46,811 bases of DNA from Clostridia bacterium (GTDB lineage Bacteria > Bacillota > Clostridia > Oscillospirales > QAKW01). Location of the stretch: assembly GCA_017464525.1 (NCBI GenBank), contig JAFTZM010000020.1, positions 1 through 46,811 of the forward strand, written 5' to 3'. The notes beneath the pieces were generated by a model. That model was not told the origin of the DNA. It did not search any database and saw nothing but the letters and a program-made list of their open reading frames with translations. Below, piece after piece: positions 39,331 through 46,811 of this stretch; positions within the stretch are counted from its first letter, which is position 1, and the number at the start of each line of letters is the position of its first letter. The translations under genes and the position numbers were made by a program.

Positions 39331-42300
39331 TTATGCAGAAAGGCTACGCAGGAGCAGGACTGCGTCATAAATAGAAACATTCCCATCGCCGTTGAGATCG
39401 GCATCTCCCTTGAATTCCACATCCTTGCCCACCAGATACTGCAGCAGCAAGGTGGCATCTGCCGTATCGGCGGTGCCATTGCCGTTGAGATCTCCGGGCA
39501 GGTACCCGGCGGTGAGAGTGGCATCCGCATCAAAAACGGCAGTCGCCAGTTCATCCACCGGAATCAAGGTCTCCCCCATCTTCCAGGCGAAGGCCTCGGG
39601 AACTTCGCCGATGAGGATGCCCTTTTCGTTGGTATAGAGCACTTTTGTTTCATTCTCGGTCACCAACGTTACGGCGAAGGGCTCCGACCCTTCTGCCACC
39701 ATCGGCATATTCTTCTGTACCCAATCACCGGAATCCTTGAGGGTGTATGCCAGCTTACCGCTTTCAATATCGGCGGCAGTCTGCGCTTCGTAGTTATTTT
39801 CCACAGTGCTTGCAGTAGCGACGACCTTACCGACCGCCACCGTATCGGTATAGCAGTTTTGCATCACGAAGGTCTCACCGATTCCCTGACCGACCACACC
39901 GCCCAGATTTATGAGATTGGTGCCCGTGTAGGTGTTATCGTAAGCGCCGCAGTTGCGGATCGTCATATTGACCGCTTCACCCATAATACCTGCCACAGAG
40001 TACAGTGTTGCATCGGTGGTCAGTTCAAAGGTATTATCCCACGCATAGCAGTTTTCGATCAGACCGCCGCCGTTACGGGATTTACCCACCACAAAGCCCA
40101 CGTTATAGCTGGTCGAGGTGGGCGAAACGGTGATGGAACACCCGCTGACGGTACAATTCTTCACAGTGAAATATACATTGTTGTTGGTCCCCTGTGCCAG
40201 AAGGATTCCTGCGCCGGTGCTGTTGCCGGACTTGATGAACGCACTGCCGTTCACGTGGACGTTTTCGATGAGGGCGGCGGTACCGTAAGCATTGCTGACC
40301 ACAACGGCACTGTAGGTATTGCCATGAACCGAGGCGTTCTTTACCTTCAGATTCTTAACCGTACCACAGAGATTCTGGAACATGGCGGTGTTATTTGCAC
40401 CGTCGGTAATGGAGTAATTCTCAATCGTATGGTTCTGACCGTCATAGGTACCTTCAAAACGGATTCCCTCTCCCACACGAACGTTGGGATATTCCGCCAT
40501 ATCGATATCAGCGGTCTGCAAAACGGTTTGAGAAGCAGTCATTCTGCCATTGTTCACCCGCTCTGCAAAAGCCACAAAATCCTCGGCAGTAGAAACAGAC
40601 AATTTTTCCAAACCGCCGTAATAATAATTTCCGGCTATGCTTACAGAAGGATAGACCTCGCTCTGCACCAACAGTTTTGCCGCCGCTATCAGTGCATCAC
40701 AGTCGTCTGCGTTTGCGATTGCATCGTTAAAGGCAGAAAAGGACTCTGCAGTAAAGTACTTGGCTTCCAAAGCAGCGGCATCGTTTTGCAGAACAGGTGC
40801 CCAACCTGCCTCGTAGGATGCGCTGTTATGAACAGACATCCCTGCCATAAATTCAGCAATATAAGGAGCAATGATATCATATCCTTCTTTGTTGGGGTGT
40901 AACGTATCCGGCAAATAGGTTTTCGTATTGACCTTCAACGCCTCGTTCAATGCGGTGTCATCGTACATATTATAGAAAGCAACACCCCATTTTTCACAGA
41001 TCTTTTCTGCTGCCAAGATATATTCACGCATAAGTGTATCGTCAACCCTTGAATACCCCGGGACCCTGAAGTTCATCAGATAACCGATGGCCGCCGTATC
41101 TCCATAGAGTTCAATCGCAGTGCTGAAGGTTTGCTCCAATGCGCCGGAATAGGTTCTGACGTCAAAATCATCCGGATCGAAAGAACTGCTGATTTTTCCA
41201 ACGGGGGTATTTCCATAGGCATCGTTGATTCCACCATGAATCATTACGTAATCAAAATCCTCATCCGCATGGTTCAAAAGCTGGGTAACGATCCGCCCCC
41301 AATTAGCTGCATTGCTTCCGTAAGAAGAAAACGGGTTACTGCGAATTCCGGCATTTACATAGGTCATATTATATGCATTGGCAATACGGCCACCCCAGCT
41401 GAGTCGATTAGAGGAATCGTCCATAGAACCATAAGTAATAGAATCACCTACGTAAAGAGCATTCTTTCCTTCCAGCACAGAGTAATCAACGGTTTGCTGT
41501 TCAAAGGTCAGGGTATAAATTTCATCTGCCTCGGCTGCAAATTCGATGGTATCGGTGTCCAGAACGGTGGTTTCCACCTTAGCACCGGTAGAATCGGTCA
41601 CCGTAGCCTTGCTGATATAGTTGCCCTTCACCTGAAGTGCTTCATCGGCGGTGCCCACTGCCAAGGTGGCGGTGGTGACGTTTCCGTTACTCCAGGCCAT
41701 ATCCACCTCGACATTGCCACGGGCACGCAGGCCGCTGACCGAGCCGGTCTTCCATACGGTGGGCAGAGCAGGCAACAGCTCAATGGCATCCCCTTGACTT
41801 TGCAGCAGCATTTCGGTCATACCCGAAACAGCGCCGAAGTTACCGTCGATCTGGAATAAAACCCGATTTTCAAAGCAAGCATCAAAAAGATTATCATAGG
41901 TAGATTTGCTTAAGAGATCGGTCAACAGGGTCGCCGCCTGATCCCCTTCATGCATTCTTGCCAGAAAATTGATCTTCCACGCCTTGCTCCAACCCACACC
42001 GTCAGCAATGCCACGGGTGTTTAAGGTCGTTTTCATAGCATCAAGATATGCATCATCCTGCTCGCTCCGCCCGGCAATCACCAGATTGCCCGGGAACAGC
42101 GCATAGAGATGATTAACGTGGCGATGATGATTATCGCCGGTTATATCGATGGTCACCTCGTCCTTCCATTCTTGGAATTGACCGGCTTTTCCGATGTGGA
42201 AACCGGAAAGTTTTTCATAGGCGGCACGGATCTCGGCAATTTCAGCGGTTTCAATTCCTAAAACCTCTGCCGCCTGCAGGGTATTTTGGAATAACTCCCG

Positions 42301-45300
42301 CACAATGGCCTGATCCTGCGTACACCCCAGGGAATAGGGGCCATGCTCCGGCGAATAGGAGGGGCTGACCACTAATGTACCGTCCCGCTCATCCACCACA
42401 AGGTTATCCACCCAAAAGATGGCGGCACCCAGCAAGGCATCGAAGTTTTCCGCCAGTTGCTCCCGGTCTTGGGAGAATTCATACTGCTCCCAGATATGGT
42501 GGCAAAGCCAAGCGGCACCCACCGGGAAGAAAAAGGCACTGGAGGTTCCGGGGGAGGTATTGCCCCAGACATTGTTCTCATGGTACGCCGTCCAGCCGCG
42601 GGCGGGCTGATAATTGCCCTCCGCATCGAGGGTATAATGATAATGCTGCGCGGTCTCCTCCCCGCGTGCCACTTGGGCGTTGATGTAATCCATCAGCGGC
42701 TGATGACACTCTGCAAGGTTGGTGGATTCTGCCAACCAATAGTTCATCTGCACATTGATATTGGTATGGTAATCGCTGTTCCAAGCGGGGGTCGTTCCCG
42801 CTGCCCAAATCCCCTGCAAATTGGCAGGCAGAGAGCCCTCCCGTGAGGAGGAAATCAAAAGATAACGGCCATACTGATAATAAAGCATCTCCAGATAGCG
42901 GTTTTCCTCCGGGGTATTGGTTGCGGCAAGGGAACCATCCAGAAGTGCATTCACAGTCTTATCGGAATTACCCCCCAAATCCAGCTGAACTCGATCAAAC
43001 AACTCGGTATAATCCACCACGTGATCGTTCTTAAGAGCGGTGTAACCTTTTTCCTTTGCCGCTGCAATTCTTGCGGCTACGGCAACCAGCGGATCCTCGT
43101 CGGTGAAATAATCAAAGGTATCGTCGGTGCATTGCTGATAATTAGTGCCTGCCGCCACGTAAAGAATGATCTCGGAAGCGTCCTGAACCAGAACTCCGCC
43201 CTGATCGGCGGTTGTAGTGCCATCGGTCACCACCTCGATCTGCCCGGCAAACTTCAAATGATCCAGATTCTCTTTATGGTCAGCGGGGCGCCCGGTGATG
43301 GTCACGATATTCCCCTCGTAGGTCACGGTAGCGGCGGTTTGCGCTGTATCCATAGAGATGCGCTTGTTCAGCGTTCCATCCTTCACTGTATAGCGGACAG
43401 CCATCACATTACCGGGGTTGCTGACAAAGTATTCCCGTTCGTGCTGTACCCCCGAAAGGGTGTAGTTCACCGATGCGGTAGCGTTGTTCAGATCCAGAAC
43501 ACGGCTGTAGTTTTCCGCCACTTCCACACGAACAGCGGAGTTTTCAAAAGTAATCGCATTTCCTGCGGCATCAAGTAAAATCAGGTCGCTGGCCTGCGGT
43601 GCTTTACCTGCAGTCTCTTTTATATTCCAGCGAATAAACCGATAATAAGCAGCCTGCGCCAGCGTAAAAGTCTTGTTCTCTCTGCGTTCGGAGAAAACCT
43701 GATCTTTTTGTGTATCAAGAACCGTCCAATTTACGCCGTCATTGGAGCCTAATAATTCCCAATCCTTGGGATCCCGTGCCGGAACATCCTCACCGGAAAC
43801 AATAGAATAGGAAGCAAATTCCAAAGGGAATTCTCCGGAGACCTGCGTCCACACCGGGTAATCCACCACGGTGGCCCCAGCATGTCCACCCAGAACATAA
43901 AACTTGGTGGAGGGGTCGTTATCGTAAAGGCTGGCCACCTTTTGAGAATCGGTTTTTGCATCGTTATTGGTATGGAACTGTGGAAAACTTTCGACAGGAA
44001 TCAAGGTTACCTCGGAAAGCTGGATCCCGTAGGTCTTGACCAGCGGCACCCGCTCCTTGAAGGTCAGCTTATACTGCCGGAAGGAGACGGGGCTTGCCAG
44101 CGCATAGCTTAAGGTCGCTTTATTGCCGCCAAAGCTGGCGCCGGTCTTCTGATCCAGCAAGGTCCAGGTTGTACCATCGTTAGAACCGTAAAGATCCCAA
44201 GCGGTGGGATCTCGTCCGGTGGCGACCGAATCTCCTCCGTTGGTCAAGCTATAACCGGAGATGGTGTAGGGCACATTGTATTTCATCACCAGATCAAAGG
44301 GGAAGGTGGTGGAACTTGCAACAGAAGCGGCACCGTTGGAACTGTACCACTTGGTGTCTGCACTGCCATCGAACATATTCATTAAATTGGTAGTGTCCTT
44401 ACAGTTATTGACCGTTACACCGGTCATCGAAGGCTCAGCATCCCCTACTGCCACTTCAGAAAGGCCGATACCCCACGCAGGGACAGCGGCATGAGAGGCA
44501 CTACCACAATTATCGGTGCCCGCATTCTCGATAAAACTGAATTTATAATAGGGATACGCAACAGCGCATTCCAAATCAAAGGTTTTGGTTTCCCCTTCCT
44601 GTGTCCAGCCCACATTGGTGCGATAATCCAACTGCACCCAATCGGTTGCGTTCACAGAACCATAGAAAGCAAGAGTTTCCGGATTACGTCCATGCTTCAT
44701 GGTATCAAAAGCCAAAGAAACCGTATAAGAAGCAATCGGTTTTGCGGCACTGTATTGCAGGGTGATCTCGGCGGGCATCACAGAATTGGTGCCCCACTTG
44801 TTGCCGCCTGCGCTGAACCAACTGCTGGCGGAAGTGCCGATCAAACCGTCCACCAATACGTCGATGTTATTATTGGTGTTGCAGTTGGTGGTGACTTTGA
44901 GCAACTTCGCCGCAGAAGCCTCGGTAACCAGGACCTTGCCCAGTTCCTGATATGCACCGAAGTTGGTCTTTTCACCCTTCAATGCATTGATGGCGGCGGT
45001 CAGTTCGTCGCTCATGGCGGGGTAGTTTTCCGAAACCACATTGCCGTCTTCATCAATATAGGAAGAACTATTCTCGGCAAACTCGGTCATGTTCTTCTGC
45101 AGTTCATCACGGGCATAGGCGAGATTTTCATAGTTCTCTTGGGCGGTCTTTTCATTGTGACCGCCATCGTAGTCCGCATTGGCACCGGGGCCGCCGGACC
45201 AAAGGGTATGTTCATTCAGCAAGATCTTATCCTGCTCCACACCGCCGTAAACGGTGGCACCCAGAAAGCCGTTGCCCAAGGGCAGACCTTCGGTCTCCCA

Positions 45301-45444
45301 ATCGGTAGCTGGCTCATCATACCGAAGTTGCAACGCAGGCTGCCCGGCAGAATTCTCTGCGGCAATGGCACTTTGAAAAGACATAGGGACTCCTCCTAAC
45401 ATGAGACAAACGATCATCAAAACAGAAATGATCCTTTTTTTCAT
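39331..45444 (-). CDS. Secreted GH95 alpha-fucosidase-like protein with nested discoidin modules, SGNH esterase and dockerin
   Basis: 2037 residues. Order of parts: signal peptide (1 to about 29, MIVCLMLGGVPMSFQSAIAA); GH95 N-terminal beta domain start (about 40-175, GLPLGNGFLGATVYGGVEQ); three F5/8C or CBM32-like modules (about 178-625, each with a GSNDG-x-WT-type strand such as LYGSNDGTTWTLLD); the rest of the GH95 N-terminal domain (from YSRVLDLNNATASVNY); then the (alpha/alpha)6 catalytic domain with NIN (Asn895, Asn897), Glu1033 in SYSPEHG and Asp1200 in QIDGNFG, matching the family's Asn, Glu and Asp catalytic residues. Next are an SGNH esterase (Ser1335 in VGDSITYGS, HGGINDAYG, DTLHPN), a GLUG-like repeat region (about 1600-1930) and a type I dockerin (1983-2037). 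No scaffoldin is in the window. Likely acts outside the cell on fucosylated, perhaps acylated, glycans. Confidence 0.88.
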   Translation of the reverse strand: MKKRIISVLMIVCLMLGGVPMSFQSAIAAENSAGQPALQLRYDEPATDWETEGLPLGNGFLGATVYGGVEQDKILLNEHTLWSGGPGANADYDGGHNEKTAQENYENLAYARDELQKNMTEFAENSSSYIDEDGNVVSENYPAMSDELTAAINALKGEKTNFGAYQELGKVLVTEASAAKLLKVTTNCNTNNNIDVLVDGLIGTSASSWFSAGGNKWGTNSVMPAEITLQYSAAKPIASYTVSLAFDTMKHGRNPETLAFYGSVNATDWVQLDYRTNVGWTQEGETKTFDLECAVAYPYYKFSFIENAGTDNCGSASHAAVPAWGIGLSEVAVGDAEPSMTGVTVNNCKDTTNLMNMFDGSADTKWYSSNGAASVASSTTFPFDLVMKYNVPYTISGYSLTNGGDSVATGRDPTAWDLYGSNDGTTWTLLDQKTGASFGGNKATLSYALASPVSFRQYKLTFKERVPLVKTYGIQLSEVTLIPVESFPQFHTNNDAKTDSQKVASLYDNDPSTKFYVLGGHAGATVVDYPVWTQVSGEFPLEFASYSIVSGEDVPARDPKDWELLGSNDGVNWTVLDTQKDQVFSERRENKTFTLAQAAYYRFIRWNIKETAGKAPQASDLILLDAAGNAITFENSAVRVEVAENYSRVLDLNNATASVNYTLSGVQHEREYFVSNPGNVMAVRYTVKDGTLNKRISMDTAQTAATVTYEGNIVTITGRPADHKENLDHLKFAGQIEVVTDGTTTADQGGVLVQDASEIILYVAAGTNYQQCTDDTFDYFTDEDPLVAVAARIAAAKEKGYTALKNDHVVDYTELFDRVQLDLGGNSDKTVNALLDGSLAATNTPEENRYLEMLYYQYGRYLLISSSREGSLPANLQGIWAAGTTPAWNSDYHTNINVQMNYWLAESTNLAECHQPLMDYINAQVARGEETAQHYHYTLDAEGNYQPARGWTAYHENNVWGNTSPGTSSAFFFPVGAAWLCHHIWEQYEFSQDREQLAENFDALLGAAIFWVDNLVVDERDGTLVVSPSYSPEHGPYSLGCTQDQAIVRELFQNTLQAAEVLGIETAEIAEIRAAYEKLSGFHIGKAGQFQEWKDEVTIDITGDNHHRHVNHLYALFPGNLVIAGRSEQDDAYLDAMKTTLNTRGIADGVGWSKAWKINFLARMHEGDQAATLLTDLLSKSTYDNLFDACFENRVLFQIDGNFGAVSGMTEMLLQSQGDAIELLPALPTVWKTGSVSGLRARGNVEVDMAWSNGNVTTATLAVGTADEALQVKGNYISKATVTDSTGAKVETTVLDTDTIEFAAEADEIYTLTFEQQTVDYSVLEGKNALYVGDSITYGSMDDSSNRLSWGGRIANAYNMTYVNAGIRSNPFSSYGSNAANWGRIVTQLLNHADEDFDYVMIHGGINDAYGNTPVGKISSSFDPDDFDVRTYSGALEQTFSTAIELYGDTAAIGYLMNFRVPGYSRVDDTLMREYILAAEKICEKWGVAFYNMYDDTALNEALKVNTKTYLPDTLHPNKEGYDIIAPYIAEFMAGMSVHNSASYEAGWAPVLQNDAAALEAKYFTAESFSAFNDAIANADDCDALIAAAKLLVQSEVYPSVSIAGNYYYGGLEKLSVSTAEDFVAFAERVNNGRMTASQTVLQTADIDMAEYPNVRVGEGIRFEGTYDGQNHTIENYSITDGANNTAMFQNLCGTVKNLKVKNASVHGNTYSAVVVSNAYGTAALIENVHVNGSAFIKSGNSTGAGILLAQGTNNNVYFTVKNCTVSGCSITVSPTSTSYNVGFVVGKSRNGGGLIENCYAWDNTFELTTDATLYSVAGIMGEAVNMTIRNCGAYDNTYTGTNLINLGGVVGQGIGETFVMQNCYTDTVAVGKVVATASTVENNYEAQTAADIESGKLAYTLKDSGDWVQKNMPMVAEGSEPFAVTLVTENETKVLYTNEKGILIGEVPEAFAWKMGETLIPVDELATAVFDADATLTAGYLPGDLNGNGTADTADATLLLQYLVGKDVEFKGDADLNGDGNVSIYDAVLLLRSLSA

Positions 45445-45519
45445 TTAAACCAACTCCTTTTTTGAGTGTTCTTACCTTTATATTATCAAAAACAGGAGCC
45501 GAAATACAGTAACAAAAAC

Positions 45520-45578
45520 CACTACTTTTGGTAAATATCCGTTATCTATATTTTATAATAAACACTACATTTTTTGGT
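45520..45578. promoter_or_regulatory. Direct repeats in the GH95/AraC control region
   Basis: CACTACTTTTGGT (45520-45532) and CACTACATTTTTTGGT (45563-45578) lie 43 bases apart, four helical turns, in the 209-base gap between the divergent GH95 and AraC genes. GH95 RBS is AAAAGGAG; AraC RBS is GGAGGTGATCAG. They are candidates for binding of the adjacent AraC protein. Confidence 0.4.
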
Positions 45579-45653
45579 GTATTTACGATATTTTAACACA
45601 CGCACCTTTCATTTCATCCGCTTTTATAGTAAAGTAATATCGGAGGTGATCAG

Positions 45654-46502
45654 ATGGCAAAGTTAAAACCGATCGAATTGTTTTCGTCTTCATATATACA
45701 TATATTCTTTGATGGTTATACCAAAGCAAACACGTGGTGGCTGAAAAACGAAGAGGATTGGTGGAGCGGTGCTTATACCTTCACCGGCAATGTGCTTTAC
45801 TTTGTAACACAAGGCGGCTTTGATCTGCGGATCGAGAATAAGCTTTACCATGTTCAGGAAGGTGATATGGTTTATATCCCCGCCAACGTCGCCCACGAGC
45901 GGTTCATCACCTCGTCCGCACCATTCCGAAAATATTACTGCAGCTTTGATCTCTCCTTCGGAAAAGATCCCCTGCACCATTTTTTTCAAATGTCTCACGT
46001 GACAAGAATAACGGATATTGAAGGAACCTCCGCCATATTCCAAGCCCTGATCGACCACAATCGAAACAAGCTGCACGCTTACTCTGCCATCGGTCAAAAC
46101 GGTGCGCTTCTGATGTTGCTCTCCATCTTTTTAAAAGAATCACAATCCCCGCTTTTGTTCACAGATGATCGGATCGAGCGCACCATGCTGATCATCACCG
46201 ATTTCATCAACGCAAATCTCCATCGCACCATAACCGTCGATGAACTTGCCCATCTGTCGGGCTACTGCCGCGATCATTTTACCAAAATTTTCAAATCTCA
46301 TTTCGGGTGCTTACCCCTGCAATATATCTCCGATTTAAAACTGGAGTATGCCAAAAAACGTCTTACCGAAACCCGCCATCCCATCTCCTCCATCGCAGAA
46401 GAATTGGGTTATTGCGATTCCAGTTATTTCGGCAAGTTTTTCAAAAATAAAACCGGCTTATCGCCGTCGCAGTACCGAGAAACAGTCAAACACACTATAT
46501 AA
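45654..46502 (+). CDS. AraC family transcriptional regulator
   Basis: 282 residues. The N-terminal cupin domain includes FTGNVLYFVTQGGFDLRIEN, YHVQEGDMVYIPANVAHERF and a following strand with the COG2169-type pattern. C-terminal HTH units: ITVDELAHLSGYCRDHFTK with FKSHFGCLPLQYI, and HPISSIAEELGYCDSSYFG with KFFKNKTGLSPSQYR. The ribosome site is GGAGGTGATCAG. It is divergent from the GH95 dockerin protein, whose expression it most likely controls in response to a released sugar (inference). Confidence 0.9.
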   Translation: MAKLKPIELFSSSYIHIFFDGYTKANTWWLKNEEDWWSGAYTFTGNVLYFVTQGGFDLRIENKLYHVQEGDMVYIPANVAHERFITSSAPFRKYYCSFDLSFGKDPLHHFFQMSHVTRITDIEGTSAIFQALIDHNRNKLHAYSAIGQNGALLMLLSIFLKESQSPLLFTDDRIERTMLIITDFINANLHRTITVDELAHLSGYCRDHFTKIFKSHFGCLPLQYISDLKLEYAKKRLTETRHPISSIAEELGYCDSSYFGKFFKNKTGLSPSQYRETVKHTI

Positions 46503-46504
46503 GA

Positions 46505-46534
46505 AAGAGACCGAAGCAAACGCTTCGGTCTCTT
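46505..46534 (-). terminator. Terminator of the second dockerin gene, same as 39295-39326
   Basis: Stem AAGAGACCGAAGC and GCTTCGGTCTCTT, loop AAAC; the same hairpin sequence as that after the GH95 gene. It also sits at the 3' end of the convergent AraC gene. Confidence 0.85.
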
Positions 46535-46537
46535 AAA

Positions 46538-46810
46538 TTATGCAGAAAGGCTACGCAGGAGCAGGACTGCGTCATAAATAGAAACATTCCCATCGCCGTT
46601 GAGATCGGCATCTCCCTTGAATTCTACATCCTTACCCACCAGATACTGCAGCAGCAAGGTGGCATCTGCCGTATCGGCGGTGCCATTGCCGTTGAGATCT
46701 CCGGGCAGGTACCCGGCGGTGAGGGTCGCATCCGCTTCAAAGATGGCAGTCGACAGTTCATCCACAGGAATCAAGGTCTCCCCCATCTTCCAGGCGAAGG
46801 CCTCGGGTGC
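46538..46810 (-). CDS. Second dockerin-bearing protein, C-terminal fragment (5' end outside window)
   Basis: The frame is open to the window edge; 90 residues are visible, ending with the same type I dockerin as the GH95 protein: PGDLNGNGTADTADATLLLQ and GDADLNGDGNVSIYDAVLLL, two EF-hand-like calcium loops. The preceding APEAFAWKMGETLIPVDEL section is also shared (Val for Ala at the start, Ala/Ser and Val/Ile changes after). Nucleotide identity with 39331-39600 is about 95 percent by eye. The upstream catalytic part is outside the window. Confidence 0.85.
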   Translation of the reverse strand, partial: APEAFAWKMGETLIPVDELSTAIFEADATLTAGYLPGDLNGNGTADTADATLLLQYLVGKDVEFKGDADLNGDGNVSIYDAVLLLRSLSA

Positions 46811-46811
46811 T

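Noticed and set aside
38895..39554. Overlapping minus-strand cysteine-rich frames in and around the gene-free stretch
   Set aside because: They run through two terminator hairpins and the structured region, and their cysteines come from GC-rich stem sequence; no start sites with RBS.
39325..40902. A 525-codon plus-strand frame opposite the dockerin gene
   Set aside because: Antisense of a repeat-containing protein with strong codon bias; no matching family pattern.
1..46811. tRNA, rRNA and CRISPR repeats
   Set aside because: No cloverleaf-like sequence, rRNA segment or regularly spaced repeat array was seen on either strand by eye; a weak tRNA could still be missed without a search tool.

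Overview
The window comes from a spore-forming low-to-mid GC Firmicute of class Clostridia. A gut or fibre-associated Oscillospirales/Ruminococcaceae-type organism fits best, by inference only. The supporting evidence is spoVAD/spoVAE, yqfC/yqfD and a YlbJ-like gene (endospore former), a yqzL-recO/era/ybeY/phoH block in Bacillus-Clostridium order, two type I dockerin-tailed proteins, a queT gene with a probable preQ1 riboswitch leader, and many glycan-degrading enzymes. No rRNA, tRNA or CRISPR array was seen.

Region 1 (1-8.5 kb) is an accessory region. It opens with the 3' end of a large serine recombinase. A GH43 glycosidase follows, flanked by two decayed copies of the same small hydrophobic coding sequence. 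Next comes a carbohydrate locus: AraC regulator, TIM-barrel glycoside hydrolase-like protein, AGE-type sugar epimerase, PhnP-like metallo-hydrolase, a second AraC regulator and a nucleoside hydrolase. Region 2 (8.5-16.4 kb) holds a DMT transporter, a membrane-anchored cysteine-repeat protein divergent from a small XRE repressor with visible operator palindromes, a GH78-like gene coupled to a membrane repeat protein and an orphan EutH, an acyl-ACP thioesterase and an aldose 1-epimerase.

Region 3 (16.4-30.2 kb) is mostly core genome. It has spoVAD-spoVAE, then a long minus-strand run from trpS through a TagO/WecA-like transferase, a GNAT, an unusual GNAT-aminoglycoside-phosphotransferase fusion, a YjbR/MmcQ protein, a carbon-nitrogen hydrolase, an HD hydrolase and a ThrH-like phosphatase. 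gltX and queT diverge from trpS from overlapping promoters. CD1247-like protein, efp, an endonuclease IV-like TIM barrel, yqeG and an AI-2E family transporter follow. Region 4 (30.1-38.7 kb) is the conserved block yqfC-yqfD-phoH-ybeY-dgkA-era-yqzL-recO-mutS2 (transcribed leftward), broken between era and yqzL by a 276-bp inverted-repeat element that supplies the last codons of era. A YlbJ-like gene diverges from it.

Region 5 (38.7-46.8 kb) contains a small cysteine protein, a gene-free 300-bp stretch that can fold into an elaborate RNA with a 9-bp + 9-bp pseudoknot, and a 2037-residue secreted dockerin protein. That protein combines a GH95 fucosidase whose N-terminal domain is split by three discoidin-like modules, an SGNH esterase and a repeat region. 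An AraC regulator follows, then the dockerin end of a second secreted protein whose 3' end is nearly identical to that of the first.

The strongest candidates for something new are the structured RNA at 39.04-39.30 kb, the nested GH95 architecture with its duplicated dockerin-terminator cassette, the inverted-repeat element in era, and the unassigned glycosidase/epimerase/metallo-hydrolase operon.
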